This document shows positions 28,053 to 37,207 of a stretch of DNA of 59,859 bases, piece after piece. Each line of letters opens with the position of its first letter. Position 1 is the stretch's first letter. The stretch is from Lentisphaerota bacterium. GTDB taxonomy: Bacteria > Verrucomicrobiota > Lentisphaeria > Victivallales > Victivallaceae. The notes below the pieces were generated by a model. The model saw only the letters and a program-made list of their open reading frames with translations, did no database searches and had not been told where the DNA came from. A program made the translations under genes and the position numbers. The stretch covers positions 1-59,859 of the forward strand of contig SUWF01000018.1 of NCBI GenBank assembly GCA_015061575.1, in the 5' to 3' direction.

Positions 28053-29411
28053 TCAAATCACAGTTTTGCGCCGGTGCCACGGCACAAACAAAAAGTAAAA
28101 CAAATTCGGCAAAGCTGTGCTGTAGGTTGCCAGTGCATAGCCTAAAATCATACCTTTAAGCCCCCATCCCCAGTAGATCCCCAGCAGCCAGCTGAACAGC
28201 ACCCGGCAGACAAAGCCGTCAAGCAAAGCAATGATCAAACCGAACATGGCGTTGCCGATGCCCTGAATAAAACCGTTGGTACCTTTCATGATCAGCAAGG
28301 CCGGATAATGCAGCAATATAGCTGTTAAAATGACCGGGGCTAATTTGATCACTTCCGGGTCATCGGTAAAAAGTTTGAACAACACTTCGGGCATACAATA
28401 CATTACTGCGCCGAAAATCAGGAAAAAACCTCCGCAAATGCTCCATGCGTAATAGACTCCCCGCCGGATGCGGTCGAACTTGCCGGCGCCGATATTCTGG
28501 CCGGTAATGGTCGAAACCGCCATCATCACGCCTTGCGAAATTTTATTGGCCAGTTCATCCAGCCGCAACGCAATGCCGAAAGCTGCCGCCGCCGCCACGC
28601 CCAGCGAATTGATCAGTGCCGCTACAAAGATCATCGAAACATTGATCGCCCCAAAGCGGACTGCAAAAGGCACGCCCAGCTTGATCAGACTTTTGAGCAT
28701 ATCAGGTTCGCATTTGAGGTGCGAAAGCTTGAATTCAAAGCCAAAAATATTTCTGTTGCGGTAAATATAGATCAAAGCCAGCACCATTGCAACTGCCTGA
28801 CTGATTACTGTAGCAATGGCCGCTCCGGCGACCTGGAGTTTTAATCCGGCGACCAGCACCAGATCCAGCACCACATTGAGCAGGGCCGAAATCAGGATGA
28901 ATGTGAATGGCCGCACCGAATCGCCCACACCCCGCAGCACCGCAGCTATAACATTATAAACATATATAAAAATCAGTCCGCCGCCGCAGATTTGCAAATA
29001 TTCCCGGGCGTATCCGGCCGCTTCCGGCGGGGTATCGACCAGCTGCAGCATACAGTCCGCCAATCCGACTGAAGCGACTGAAACTATTGCAGTTACGACC
29101 AAATTCATCGTCAGCAAAGTCCCGATCGCCTGATTGAGCTGATTTTGGGCGCCTTTGCCGATAAGCTGAGCGACCAGCACCTGTCCGCCGGTGGCCATGC
29201 CCAAGCCGAGCATGGTCAGAAACATAATTATAAATCCGGCGGTCATAACTGCTGCAATGCCGTAACTGCCGACAAACTTGCCCACGATCAGCATATCGGC
29301 CATGCTGTAAAGCACCTGCAGTGCATTGGAAAGCATGAACGGCACCGAAAACAGCAGCATCGGCTTAAAGAGCGGTCCCTGCGTAAAATCCTGAATAGCT
29401 TTTTGACTCAT
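28053..29411 (-). CDS. MATE family multidrug/Na+ exporter
   Basis: A 452-aa inner-membrane protein with about 12 hydrophobic segments. The MatE domain start is FKPMLLFSVPFMLSNALQVL with YSMADMLIVGKFVG, then LGLGMATGGQVLVAQLIGKG. The second half repeats the pattern with GVMMAVSTITGQNIGAGKFD. These antiporters export cationic compounds using Na+ or H+ gradients. It lies just upstream of the sigma gene on the same strand. Confidence 0.92.
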   Translation of the reverse strand: MSQKAIQDFTQGPLFKPMLLFSVPFMLSNALQVLYSMADMLIVGKFVGSYGIAAVMTAGFIIMFLTMLGLGMATGGQVLVAQLIGKGAQNQLNQAIGTLLTMNLVVTAIVSVASVGLADCMLQLVDTPPEAAGYAREYLQICGGGLIFIYVYNVIAAVLRGVGDSVRPFTFILISALLNVVLDLVLVAGLKLQVAGAAIATVISQAVAMVLALIYIYRNRNIFGFEFKLSHLKCEPDMLKSLIKLGVPFAVRFGAINVSMIFVAALINSLGVAAAAAFGIALRLDELANKISQGVMMAVSTITGQNIGAGKFDRIRRGVYYAWSICGGFFLIFGAVMYCMPEVLFKLFTDDPEVIKLAPVILTAILLHYPALLIMKGTNGFIQGIGNAMFGLIIALLDGFVCRVLFSWLLGIYWGWGLKGMILGYALATYSTALPNLFYFLFVPWHRRKTVI

Positions 29412-29578
29412 AATACATCAAAACCGATTTTTTTTAACACCTTCAGGATAATATAATCAAAAAAAAGATTTTTCCCACCCTCAAGCCATAAATATTTCAA
29501 GAAAAATTCCACTGCCGACAGCTCCGCAGAAGCATTACCCGGCGCTGCAGTCGGATGTTATGCTGCAAACGGGATCGG

Positions 29579-29613
29579 CCATTTTTATTGTTGCAAATCA
29601 AAAATAAAAATGG
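29579..29613. repeat. Perfect 11-bp inverted repeat and second hairpin in a 298-bp gap
   Basis: The gap 29412-29709 has no gene. CCATTTTTATT (from 29579) pairs perfectly with AATAAAAATGG (ending at 29613). A second hairpin, GGCACCGG to CCGGTGCC at about 29644-29682, lies nearer the metG stop and may end its transcript, though its T run is inside the loop. Confidence 0.5.
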
Positions 29614-29709
29614 TCGGGAAAAGGTTTGCGGAAAAGGGAACATGGCACCGGGGGAAGAGAAAAAAACACTTTCTCCGGTGCCTTACACAGCCTTTTTTTC
29701 AGCGGATCT

Positions 29710-31638
29710 TCAGCCGATGGAAGCTCCGCTGGCAATTTCGCCGTCTACGGTCAGCAGCTGCAATTTTTTACCGGCCTTGGCGGCCAGCAGCATTCCGGCG
29801 GACTCCACGCCGCGGATGACGGCGGGTTTGAGGTTCGCCACGATGATGATGGTTTTGCCGACCATGGCTTCGGGGGTATAATACTTGGCCACACCGGCAA
29901 TAAGCTGACGTTTTTCGTTACCGACTGCGATTTGCAGTTTAAGCAGTTTATCGGCACCTTCCACGGGTTCGGCGGCCAGCACTTTAGCGGTTTTGAGCTG
30001 AACTTTGCCGAATTCTGCTATATCAATAAGCTCTTCCGGAGCGATGGTATTGACTGCTTTGTCGGCCTTCTTTTCCGGTTTTTTGGCGCAGGCGGCAGCG
30101 GGCTCTTCAACTTGTATGCGCATAAAGAGTCCGGCGCGATCCTGTACTGCTTTGCCCGAGAGGACGTTGCTGTGATCGTGCAGCGATTCCAGCGTGGCGG
30201 GCAGAGCCGGATCCATACCCAGCATATCGCGCAGATCTTTCATCTTGCCCGGCATCACCGGGTCGAGCAGCACGGCCACCCGGCGCATGGCTTCGGCGGC
30301 AGTATAGATAACAGTTTCCAGCCGCTGGGTATCGCCGTTTTTGGCGAGCGTCCAGGGAGCGGCGGCTTCAAAGTATTTGTTACCGGAGCGCACCACATCC
30401 ATTACCGCAGCGATCCCGGCATCCAGAGCCATGGAATTGAGGCTGTTTTCCATAGTTTCCAAAGCTTTGTCGGCCAGAGCGAGCAGAGCTTTATCTTCAT
30501 TTAGCATGGTGTGCGGCTGCGGGATCGTACCGTTGCAGCTGCGCAGAGCCATTTTCAGCACCCGGCTGGCCAGATTGCCCAGGTCGTTGGCCAAGTCGGA
30601 GTTGTAACGGTTGATGAACGCTTCTTCAGTAAAACTGGCATCCGAGCCGGGGCTCATTTCGGCCAGCAGAAAGTAGCGGAAGGCATCCACGCCGCAGCGT
30701 TCGATCATATCCATGGGGTTGACCACGTTGCCGAGCGACTTGCTCATCTTGGTTTTGCCGGTGAGCCACCAGCCGTGGGCAAAAATGGTTTTGGGCAGCG
30801 GCAGTTCCATAGCTTTGAGCATGGTCGTCCAATAGACGGTGTGCGTGGTCAGAATATCTTTGCCGATAAGCTGACACGATGCTGGCCACCACTTTTTGAA
30901 ATCTTCATCGTTCTGCAGATAGCCGACACCGGAAGCGTAGTTCAAAAGCGCATCGAACCAGACGTAGCAGACGTAATCTTTATCGAACGGCAGTTCGATC
31001 CCCCACGCCAAACGGGATTTGGGGCGTGATATGCACAAATCTTCCAGCGGGCGGCGCAAAAAGCCCAGCGTTTCATTGGCCCGGAAGCGGGGCAGGATAA
31101 AATCCGGATGACTTTCGATGTATTCGATCAGCCACTGCTGATATTTGCTCATGCGGAAAAAGTAATTGGACTCCACGATTTCGGTCACCTCCCGGCCGCA
31201 TTCGGGGCATTTGCCGTCCACGAGGTCTTTTTCGGTAAAAAAGCGTTCATCGCCCACACAATACCAGCCGGTGTATTCGGCCTTGTAAATGAGGTCACGG
31301 TCGTAAAGATCCTGCAAAACTTTGCTTACCACCTCTTTGTGGAACGCATCGGTCGTGCGGATAAAGCGGTCATTGGTGATGCCCAGCGTCTTCCAGAGTT
31401 CCTGAAAGCGCACTACAGTTTCGTCGCAATGCTGCTGGCAGTCCAGCGAGTTTTTTTCGGCGGCGCGCTGGACTTTCTGACCATGTTCATCGGTACCGGT
31501 CAAAAAGAACGTCGCATCACCGGCGGAGCGGTGGAAGCGGGCCAGCACGTCGGCCAGAATGGTGGTGTAGGCGTGGCCGATATGGGGTTTGTCGTTAACG
31601 TAATATATGGGAGTAGTGACGTAAAATTTCTTGTCCAT
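29710..31638 (-). CDS. metG: Methionyl-tRNA synthetase with C-terminal tRNA-binding domain
   Basis: A 642-aa class I synthetase. The HIGH motif is in TPIYYVNDKPHIGHAYTT (about residues 9-26), the zinc knuckle is CPECG (about 139), and the signature is KMSKSLGN (about 297). The C-terminal OB-fold (EMAP-II/Arc1p-like) shows KVLAAEPVEGADKLLKLQIA and LAAKAGKKLQLLTVDGEIA. It charges tRNA-Met in the cytoplasm. The length fits the long bacterial type. Confidence 0.97.
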   Translation of the reverse strand: MDKKFYVTTPIYYVNDKPHIGHAYTTILADVLARFHRSAGDATFFLTGTDEHGQKVQRAAEKNSLDCQQHCDETVVRFQELWKTLGITNDRFIRTTDAFHKEVVSKVLQDLYDRDLIYKAEYTGWYCVGDERFFTEKDLVDGKCPECGREVTEIVESNYFFRMSKYQQWLIEYIESHPDFILPRFRANETLGFLRRPLEDLCISRPKSRLAWGIELPFDKDYVCYVWFDALLNYASGVGYLQNDEDFKKWWPASCQLIGKDILTTHTVYWTTMLKAMELPLPKTIFAHGWWLTGKTKMSKSLGNVVNPMDMIERCGVDAFRYFLLAEMSPGSDASFTEEAFINRYNSDLANDLGNLASRVLKMALRSCNGTIPQPHTMLNEDKALLALADKALETMENSLNSMALDAGIAAVMDVVRSGNKYFEAAAPWTLAKNGDTQRLETVIYTAAEAMRRVAVLLDPVMPGKMKDLRDMLGMDPALPATLESLHDHSNVLSGKAVQDRAGLFMRIQVEEPAAACAKKPEKKADKAVNTIAPEELIDIAEFGKVQLKTAKVLAAEPVEGADKLLKLQIAVGNEKRQLIAGVAKYYTPEAMVGKTIIIVANLKPAVIRGVESAGMLLAAKAGKKLQLLTVDGEIASGASIG

Positions 31639-31762
31639 AATAAATATCCTTTCTTTTTATAAATATACTTGAATATAATTTAATACGTTTTTTGATTATT
31701 GCAATATCCGATACAGGGGTTATATTATCAAAAAGTGTATTTTTTTATTGCAGGAGTTGATC

Positions 31763-33565
31763 ATGAGCAAAAATAATGTTCTCGAACGCAAAGATATTCC
31801 GCAGGAATTGACTTGGGATCTGGAAAAAATCTATAGCGATACCGCCGCCTGGGAAGCTGATATGGCCGCCCTGACGCCGCTGCAGAACGCTTTTAACGCA
31901 TTCCGGGGCAGCTTGAGTCAGAGCCCTCAAAAGCTGCAGCAGGCCTTGCAGGCACTGGATGCGTTGGAACGCAAGCTGGAAAAACTCTACACCTACGCCC
32001 ATTTGCGTCACGATGAAGATACCGGCGAACCCACTGCCCGCTCGCTGGAAAACCGTGCTGCTGCCAAAGCGGCCGAAATTTCTGCTGAATGTGCCTGGTT
32101 TGAGCCGGAACTGCTGGCGATCGATGACCTGATTATGCAGCAGATGCTCGAATCTGCAGAATTGGCCTTTTACAAAGAAAGCATCGAAGAACTGCTGCGG
32201 GCCAAAAAGTATACTTTGAGCGAAAAAGAGGAACGCATCCTGGGGGCGTTATCGGACGTACTCGGTTCATCGGACGAAATTTACGAAACGCTGACCGATG
32301 CCGATCTGCGCTTTCCGGCAGTCAAGGATGCCAACGGCAAAAAGCTGGAGCTCACCCACGGCAGCTATCGGCGGTTTATTGAATCGCCCGACCGCAAAGT
32401 GCGCAAAAAAGCTTTTAAAGCGATGTTTGAAAGTTACAAAAATATCATCAACACCTGCGCTGCCACGCTGGACAGCACTGTTAAGCGGCATGTGGTTTCC
32501 GCCCGGCTCCGGGGCTATGACAATGCGCTGCACAAAGCGTTGTTCGCCGATGAATTGCCGGAAAAACTCTACACCAATCTGATCGGTTCGGTCCATAAAT
32601 ATATTCCGGCACTGACCAGCTATCTAAAACTGCGCAGTCAGCAGCTCAAGATCAAAAAGCTCAATATGTACGATCTGTACAACCCGCTGGTCGGTTCCAG
32701 CGAAAAGAGTTACAGCTACGACGAGGCCAGAAATCTGGTGCTGGAGGCGCTTTCGGTCATGGGCGAAGAATATATCAGCGTGGTCAGACAGGCGTTCGAT
32801 GAACGCTGGGTCGATGTTATGGAGTGCCGGAGAAAACGCTCCGGAGCCTACTCCAGCGGCTGTTACGATACTGCGCCGTATATGCTGTTGAATTTCAACG
32901 GCACCTTGAACGATGTCTTTACGCTGGCGCACGAAATGGGCCACAGTATGCACAGCTATTTTTCGCACAAATATCAGGAATATCACTACGCCAGTTACCC
33001 GATTTTTGCGGCCGAGATCGCCTCCACGACCAATGAATTGCTGCTGCATGATCATTTGATGAAAAAATATGCCGATGATCCGGATATGCAGATAACTTTG
33101 CTGGTGCATCTGATCGACGAGGTGCGGGCATGTATCTACCGCCAGACCATGTTTGCTGAGTTTGAACTGGATATCCACCGCCTGCGGGAAAACGATACCC
33201 CGCTTACGGCCGAACTTTTGTGCGACGAATACTACAAGCTCAACGACCGCTACTACGGCGGAGCCGTCAAAGCCGATGAACTTATCAAGTATGAGTGGGC
33301 CCGGATACCGCACTTTTATTATAATTTTTATGTCTTCAAGTACGCCACCGGACTTTCGGCAGCCATGAAGTTTGCCCGCAATATTTTAAGCGGCGAAGCA
33401 GATTTGCTGAACAAATATCTTACTTTCCTCAAGTCCGGCGGCTGCAAACCGGTGCTGGAGATCCTGGCCGACGCCGGAGTGGATTTTGTCAACACGCCCG
33501 TGGCCGGTGATGCACTGGATGAATTTGAAAAAATGGTAAAACAACTGAAAAAACTTTTGCAATAA
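31763..33565 (+). CDS. pepF: Oligoendopeptidase F (M3B zinc peptidase)
   Basis: A 600-aa cytoplasmic metallopeptidase. The zinc site HEXXH is in LAHEMGHSMHSYFSHKYQ (about residue 390), with a downstream Glu in FAAEIASTTNE. The N-terminal helical domain begins IPQELTWDLEKIY, typical of PepF. It degrades peptides of roughly 7-17 residues. The ATG at 31763 follows AGGAG. It is divergent from metG, with a TTGCAA/TATATT promoter-like pair upstream (about 31698-31725). Confidence 0.95.
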   Translation: MSKNNVLERKDIPQELTWDLEKIYSDTAAWEADMAALTPLQNAFNAFRGSLSQSPQKLQQALQALDALERKLEKLYTYAHLRHDEDTGEPTARSLENRAAAKAAEISAECAWFEPELLAIDDLIMQQMLESAELAFYKESIEELLRAKKYTLSEKEERILGALSDVLGSSDEIYETLTDADLRFPAVKDANGKKLELTHGSYRRFIESPDRKVRKKAFKAMFESYKNIINTCAATLDSTVKRHVVSARLRGYDNALHKALFADELPEKLYTNLIGSVHKYIPALTSYLKLRSQQLKIKKLNMYDLYNPLVGSSEKSYSYDEARNLVLEALSVMGEEYISVVRQAFDERWVDVMECRRKRSGAYSSGCYDTAPYMLLNFNGTLNDVFTLAHEMGHSMHSYFSHKYQEYHYASYPIFAAEIASTTNELLLHDHLMKKYADDPDMQITLLVHLIDEVRACIYRQTMFAEFELDIHRLRENDTPLTAELLCDEYYKLNDRYYGGAVKADELIKYEWARIPHFYYNFYVFKYATGLSAAMKFARNILSGEADLLNKYLTFLKSGGCKPVLEILADAGVDFVNTPVAGDALDEFEKMVKQLKKLLQ

Positions 33566-33568
33566 ATC

Positions 33569-34036
33569 ATGTACGAAGAACTTTTAACTTTGCTGCAGCA
33601 GAAAAACGGCCGTCTGGCCACTGCTGAATCCTGTACCGGCGGTCTGGTGGCGGCGGCGATAACGGATATTGCGGGTATATCGCAAGTGTATATGGGTACG
33701 ATCGTAGCTTACGATAATTCAGTAAAAACGCAGCTTTTGCAAGTTCCGGAAACGGTTTTGAACACTGTCGGAGCCGTCAGCGAGGAGTGCGCCGGCTTTA
33801 TGGCTGCCGGAGCGGCCCGGGCGCTGAACGCCCAGTACGCAGTATCCACCACCGGGATCGCCGGACCGACCGGTGCCGTGCCCGGCAAACCGGTGGGAAC
33901 TGTCTGCATGGGGTATTTTATTGCTGGCAAAGTGATTACCGAAACCAATCATTTTTCCGGCAGCCGTTCAGCCGTCCGTCAGGCCGCCGTCCAAAGAGCT
34001 TTGAGCCGCCTGATAGAGTTGATTGCTCAGCAATAA
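33569..34036 (+). CDS. pncC: Nicotinamide-nucleotide amidase (CinA C-terminal domain)
   Basis: A 155-aa protein covering only the CinA C-terminal domain: RLATAESCTGGLVAAAITDI with the catalytic Ser in ESCTGG (about residue 22), then GAVSEECAGFMAAG and STTGIAGPTGA. It deamidates nicotinamide mononucleotide in NAD recycling. It begins 3 nt after the pepF stop, so the two genes are translationally close. Confidence 0.93.
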   Translation: MYEELLTLLQQKNGRLATAESCTGGLVAAAITDIAGISQVYMGTIVAYDNSVKTQLLQVPETVLNTVGAVSEECAGFMAAGAARALNAQYAVSTTGIAGPTGAVPGKPVGTVCMGYFIAGKVITETNHFSGSRSAVRQAAVQRALSRLIELIAQQ

Positions 34037-34075
34037 AAAGTCAGCGCCCCATTCTTCAGGCAACAGAGTTATTGT

Positions 34076-34113
34076 GCAGCGTATTGCAAGGTGGAAAACT
34101 TTGAATACGCTGC
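34076..34113 (+). promoter_or_regulatory. 10-bp perfect inverted repeat upstream of hcp
   Basis: GCAGCGTATT (34076-34085) and AATACGCTGC (34104-34113) are exact inverted copies with an 18-nt spacer, about 88 bp before the hcp start. It may be an operator or an attenuator hairpin. hcp genes are often controlled by nitrosative-stress regulators, but no known site is recognised. Confidence 0.4.
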
Positions 34114-34200
34114 CGGAACATGGTCATGGAAAATATTGTCATTTCTGCAAAGACTGGAAGCATCAGAAGTTAACTTGAAAATTCGCTCCGGAGGCCAGAA

Positions 34201-35745
34201 ATGGAAGAAAAAATGTTCTGTTTTCAATGTCAGGAAGCTTGCCGCAACACCGGTTGTACCCGATCTGGGATGTGCGGCAAAAAAGCTGAAACCGCTGATT
34301 TGATGGATAAAATCATCCGTCAGCTCAAACTGATTGCGTTGACCAGAGAGGCGGACTGCCAACTGGGCCGTTTTGTTATAAAATCGCTGTTTATGACCAT
34401 TACCAACGCCAATTTTGACGAGGCTGCACTGCAAAAGCAACTTGATGAAGCACTAAGATTGACGGGCAAAAATCCGCCCCGGCTCCCTGCCGGAGTGCTG
34501 GCTTGCGGAAATGAGGATGTCCGTTCCCTGCGGGAATTGCTCACTTATGGACTTAAAGGCATTGCCGCCTATGCCGAACACGCTGCGGTTTTGGGTAAAG
34601 AGGATGAGGAGATTTACGCATTCTGTTTCAAGGCATTGCAAACTGCTGCCACCGGAGAAGATGCCGGCAAATTGCTCGCCGTTATTCTGGAATCTGGAGC
34701 AATCGCCGTAAAGACAATGGCTCTGCTGGATGCCGCCAATACAGAAATGTTTGGTGATCCGCAGGCAACCACAGTCAAAACCGGAGTCGGCAGCCGTCCG
34801 GGCATTTTGATTTCCGGACACGATCTGCTGGATATCAAGGAGCTGTTGGAGCAGAGCCAAGATGCCGGGATCGATATTTATACCCATTGCGAAATGCTCC
34901 CGGCGCACTATTACCCGGAGTTGAAAAAGTATCCGCATCTTTACGGCAATTACGGTAATGCGTGGCACTTGCAGAGTAAAGAGTTTGCCTCATTCAACGG
35001 GCCGATTTTGATGACGACCAACTGCATTACCCCGGTGCAGGAGAGCTATAAAGACCGGATCTTTACGACCGGCATGGCGGGCTATCCCGGGGTGGAGCAT
35101 ATTGCTGACAGAGCAGCTGGCAAGCAGAAAGATTTTTCTGCAATCATTGAACTTGCCAAAAAGTGTCAAGCTCCGGAAGAGTTGGAAAACGGCACGATTA
35201 CCGGCGGTTTTGCCCACGCTCAAGTCTTTGCGCTGGCCGACAAAGTTGTGGCAGCCGTCAAGTCCGGAGCGATCAGGCGCTTTATTGTAATGGCGGGCTG
35301 TGACGGCCGACAAAAAGAGCGGCAATATTACTCTTGTGTGGCAGAAAATCTGCCCCGGGATACCGTAATTCTTACCGCCGGATGCGCCAAGTACCGTTAC
35401 AATAAACTTATTTCCGGCGATATTGGCGGTATACCCCGGGTGTTGGATGCCGGACAGTGCAACGATTGTTATTCGCTGGCAGTCATTGCGCTGAAACTCA
35501 AGGAAGTTTTCGGCGTCAAAGAGATCAACGATCTGCCCATATCCTTTGATATAGCCTGGTATGAACAGAAAGCGGTGGCGGTCTTGCTGGCCTTGCTGCA
35601 TCTGGGATTCAAGAATCTCCGGCTGGGGCCGACGCTGCCGGCGTTCCTTTCGCCTGAGGTCACAAAGATCCTGGTCGAAGCTTTTGACATCAAAGGGATC
35701 ACCGATCCGCAAACGGATATTCAAGCTATGCTGACAGGCAGATAA
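34201..35745 (+). CDS. hcp: Hydroxylamine reductase / hybrid cluster protein
   Basis: A 514-aa cytoplasmic iron-sulfur enzyme linked to NO detoxification and protein S-nitrosylation. N-terminal cysteines are C7-x2-C10-x8-C19-x5-C25 ([19 protein letters not shown]), close to the class I spacing rather than that of E. coli. The hybrid-cluster ligands are in the regions [39 protein letters not shown] and [11 protein letters not shown] strong GGAGG site precedes the ATG. It is slightly shorter than typical members. Confidence 0.95.
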   Translation: MEEKMFCFQCQEACRNTGCTRSGMCGKKAETADLMDKIIRQLKLIALTREADCQLGRFVIKSLFMTITNANFDEAALQKQLDEALRLTGKNPPRLPAGVLACGNEDVRSLRELLTYGLKGIAAYAEHAAVLGKEDEEIYAFCFKALQTAATGEDAGKLLAVILESGAIAVKTMALLDAANTEMFGDPQATTVKTGVGSRPGILISGHDLLDIKELLEQSQDAGIDIYTHCEMLPAHYYPELKKYPHLYGNYGNAWHLQSKEFASFNGPILMTTNCITPVQESYKDRIFTTGMAGYPGVEHIADRAAGKQKDFSAIIELAKKCQAPEELENGTITGGFAHAQVFALADKVVAAVKSGAIRRFIVMAGCDGRQKERQYYSCVAENLPRDTVILTAGCAKYRYNKLISGDIGGIPRVLDAGQCNDCYSLAVIALKLKEVFGVKEINDLPISFDIAWYEQKAVAVLLALLHLGFKNLRLGPTLPAFLSPEVTKILVEAFDIKGITDPQTDIQAMLTGR

Positions 35746-36122
35746 ATCATTTGCAGCCGACGCATGTTGCAGATACATTGGCATTGGCAGGTGATGCTGC
35801 GGTATGGGAATAACAGTTGATGTTTTTCACAATTGTTTGCCGGAAAGTTTATCAGATATTTTTGTATTGACATCTTCAACCTTTGTCAATGTGCAATAAT
35901 GCTTATACCGGTTACTGCCAAGGCAGCTTTGCGCATCGGCAGCGGCGGTAAACCGTAATTATCGTGCAATTTATCGGCCCGGTATTTCATCTGGAAAAAA
36001 GCTGGTATCGCAAACGGCGGCGATTACCCCCGGCAGCAAAATAATTGAGATATAAATCAAAAGGTAGCTCATTTAAAAGCGATTTTTTGCCGGTTAAACA
36101 TCTGTAAACGGCGGTTTGGCCA
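35746..36122 (+). other. Gene-free gap before the disrupted pseudopilin gene
   Basis: I see no supported gene in these 377 bp; short open frames lack a ribosome site and family features. Near the right end, TAGCTC (36065-36070) and TTTAAAAGCG (36072-36081) form a motif that recurs at 54912-54928 upstream of the GntR-type regulator. Confidence 0.6.
36065..36092 (+). promoter_or_regulatory. Repeated upstream motif TAGCTC-n-TTTAAAAGCG, copy 1
   Basis: TAGCTCATTTAAAAGCG followed by a T run lies 58 bp before the -35 box of the pseudopilin promoter. A close copy, TAGCTCTTTTAAAAGCG, lies at 54912-54928, 47 bp before the -35 box of the regulator gene. Before insertion of the mobile element the two copies would have flanked one pseudopilin gene. 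This suggests a shared operator or UP-like element. Confidence 0.45.
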
Positions 36123-36151
36123 TTGACAAATCCGGAAAAATTGTGTATAAT
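36123..36151 (+). promoter_or_regulatory. Sigma-70 promoter of the disrupted pseudopilin gene
   Basis: A textbook match: TTGACA at 36123-36128, a 17-bp spacer and TATAAT at 36146-36151. It would give a 5' leader of about 120 nt before the ATG at 36280. After insertion it drives only the 5' stump. Confidence 0.85.
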
Positions 36152-36279
36152 ATCCCAGCGATGCACATTACGTTGAACACGGTCAGGCAAAAAATCACAT
36201 CACAGATGTTGATCTCTGACGCAATGCTTTGAATAACAGTATATTAATATATAAACCAATAAAACATAAGGAAAGAGTC

Positions 36280-36324
36280 ATGAAAAAGCGTTTTACCCTT
36301 ATTGAACTATTAGTGAACATTTAG
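36280..36324 (+). pseudogene. 5' stump of a pseudopilin gene split by the mobile element
   Basis: The ATG has AAGGAAAGA upstream and encodes [14 protein letters not shown], then TAG. The first 29 nt (to 36308) are host sequence encoding the prepilin peptidase signal; the rest comes from the element. The remainder of the gene starts at 54130. Joining 36280-36308 to 54130-54826 gives 726 nt, 241 codons plus stop, in frame. Confidence 0.93.
36301..36324 (+). other. attL of the recoded element
   Basis: The left junction lies in the codons for the prepilin IELLV motif. AACT (36305-36308) is the only identical base block shared with attR (54126-54129). This fits a large serine recombinase, which needs only a very short core. 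Confidence 0.8.
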
Positions 36325-36362
36325 AATAAACACCGTGAATTTTTCACTGGTTTAAAAATAGC

Positions 36363-36403
36363 ATCCCTTGAGAGAAAATACAAGTCTTTCAAGGGATTTT
36401 TTA
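36363..36403. terminator. Intrinsic terminator inside the left end of the element
   Basis: The perfect 9-bp stem ATCCCTTGA (36363-36371) / TCAAGGGAT (36389-36397) is followed by T residues on the plus strand. On the minus strand it is followed by GCTATTTTT, so it can end transcription from both sides, protecting host and element transcripts from each other. Confidence 0.82.
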
Positions 36404-36420
36404 TTGTTTTTTTCAGAAAG

Positions 36421-36894
36421 TCAGCGTTTTTTCTGTGATTTGCGGAATTGGTAAGGATTTATGGGGTTTGGGTCTGCCCATAAGCCTTTTTTATCTGCTC
36501 TTGCTTGCTTTTCAGCTTGAATGTATGCAGGGGTTTTATCGTAATAGCTGTAATGCCACGCATAGCCATTTTGAACCATTACAAGATTGATTTCTGCACC
36601 GTCACAGTAAATAACCCCTAAAACTCTGCCGTAACGGTCAATTTCTTTGAACCTTACAGAAACTTGTTTGCCGAAAATCAAAGAGGATAAATACTGTTTG
36701 GCTTTGTTGCCAAAGGCTTGTTTCTTTTCAGGTGCATCAATTTTATTAAGGCGTATGCGGAATTTGCCTTTATCAAGATTATCTAAAACGGTAATGGTAT
36801 CACCGTCAGAAACGCCAACCACCTTACCAATGATTTCAGCAGAAAAGAGAGAAAGAGAGAGAAAAAGTAAAGAGAGTAAAAACAGTGGTTTCAT
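36421..36894 (-). CDS. Secreted thermonuclease-like (SNase) protein, no TAG codons
   Basis: A 157-aa protein with a signal peptide (MKPLFLLSLLFLSLSLFSAE) and a staphylococcal-nuclease fold: VVGVSDGDTITV, RIRLNKIDAPEKKQAFGNKA, DRYGRVLG and NGYAWHYSYY, ending LWADPNPINPYQFRK. The catalytic Arg/Asp/Glu residues are in IRLNKIDAPE and DRYGRVLG. It cuts DNA or RNA outside the cytoplasm. It contains no TAG, so it can be made by the host code in a lysogen. A hairpin covers its ribosome site. The start at 36894 is chosen for the signal peptide. Confidence 0.9.
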   Translation of the reverse strand: MKPLFLLSLLFLSLSLFSAEIIGKVVGVSDGDTITVLDNLDKGKFRIRLNKIDAPEKKQAFGNKAKQYLSSLIFGKQVSVRFKEIDRYGRVLGVIYCDGAEINLVMVQNGYAWHYSYYDKTPAYIQAEKQARADKKGLWADPNPINPYQFRKSQKKR

Positions 36895-36897
36895 GCT

Positions 36898-36932
36898 GTG
36901 GTTGTTTCCTTTGGAGTTATGGGAAACACCAC
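36898..36932 (-). promoter_or_regulatory. Hairpin over the ribosome site of the nuclease gene
   Basis: GTGG-T-TGTTTCC (36898-36909) pairs with GGAAACA-CCAC (36922-36932), an 11-bp stem with one bulge. On the minus-strand RNA the AAGGAA Shine-Dalgarno site lies in this stem, 4 nt before the ATG at 36894. It may repress translation until opened. Confidence 0.5.
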
Positions 36933-36960
36933 AAAAAAAGAGGTGCATCCCTGATTATAC

Positions 36961-37089
36961 AACCCCTACCGCTTACCACAGCGGACTGATAGATACAATG
37001 CAAGAATGCACCGTGTATGCAGATGCAACACGGCACAAAAAAACTATCTATCAGTAAGGCTTATTTCTATTGTGGTAATTTTAGGGGTT
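36961..37089. ncRNA. Candidate structured RNA: nested long-stem element
   Basis: Four nested pairings in 129 nt: AACCCCTA (36961-36968)/TAGGGGTT (37082-37089); TACCACA (36974-36980)/TGTGGTA (37071-37077); ACTGATAGATA (36985-36995)/TATCTATCAGT (37045-37055); CCGTGT (37011-37016)/ACACGG (37028-37033). All helices are perfect and properly nested. It lies in the gap between the DUF1353 and nuclease genes. The strand and role are unknown. It does not fold as a tRNA (no T-loop, and an 11-bp closing helix). Confidence 0.6.
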
Positions 37090-37207
37090 AAAGCCTTTTA
37101 TGCTATATACAAATTTTTCAGTTCAAGTGTTTTTCAGTTCGTTTTTTTTCGCCTTTCCTGTTGGTTAAAATAAACACTCCACAATATAGCACTGCAAAGG
37201 CAAAATT

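Noticed and set aside
35987..36190. 67-codon minus-strand frame upstream of the split pseudopilin
   Set aside because: It overlaps a clear plus-strand promoter, has no ribosome site and shows no recognisable features.
36961..37089. Possible suppressor tRNA in the structured gap
   Set aside because: The closing helix pattern (11-bp inner stem, no T-loop motif, no CUA in a 7-nt loop) does not fit a cloverleaf.
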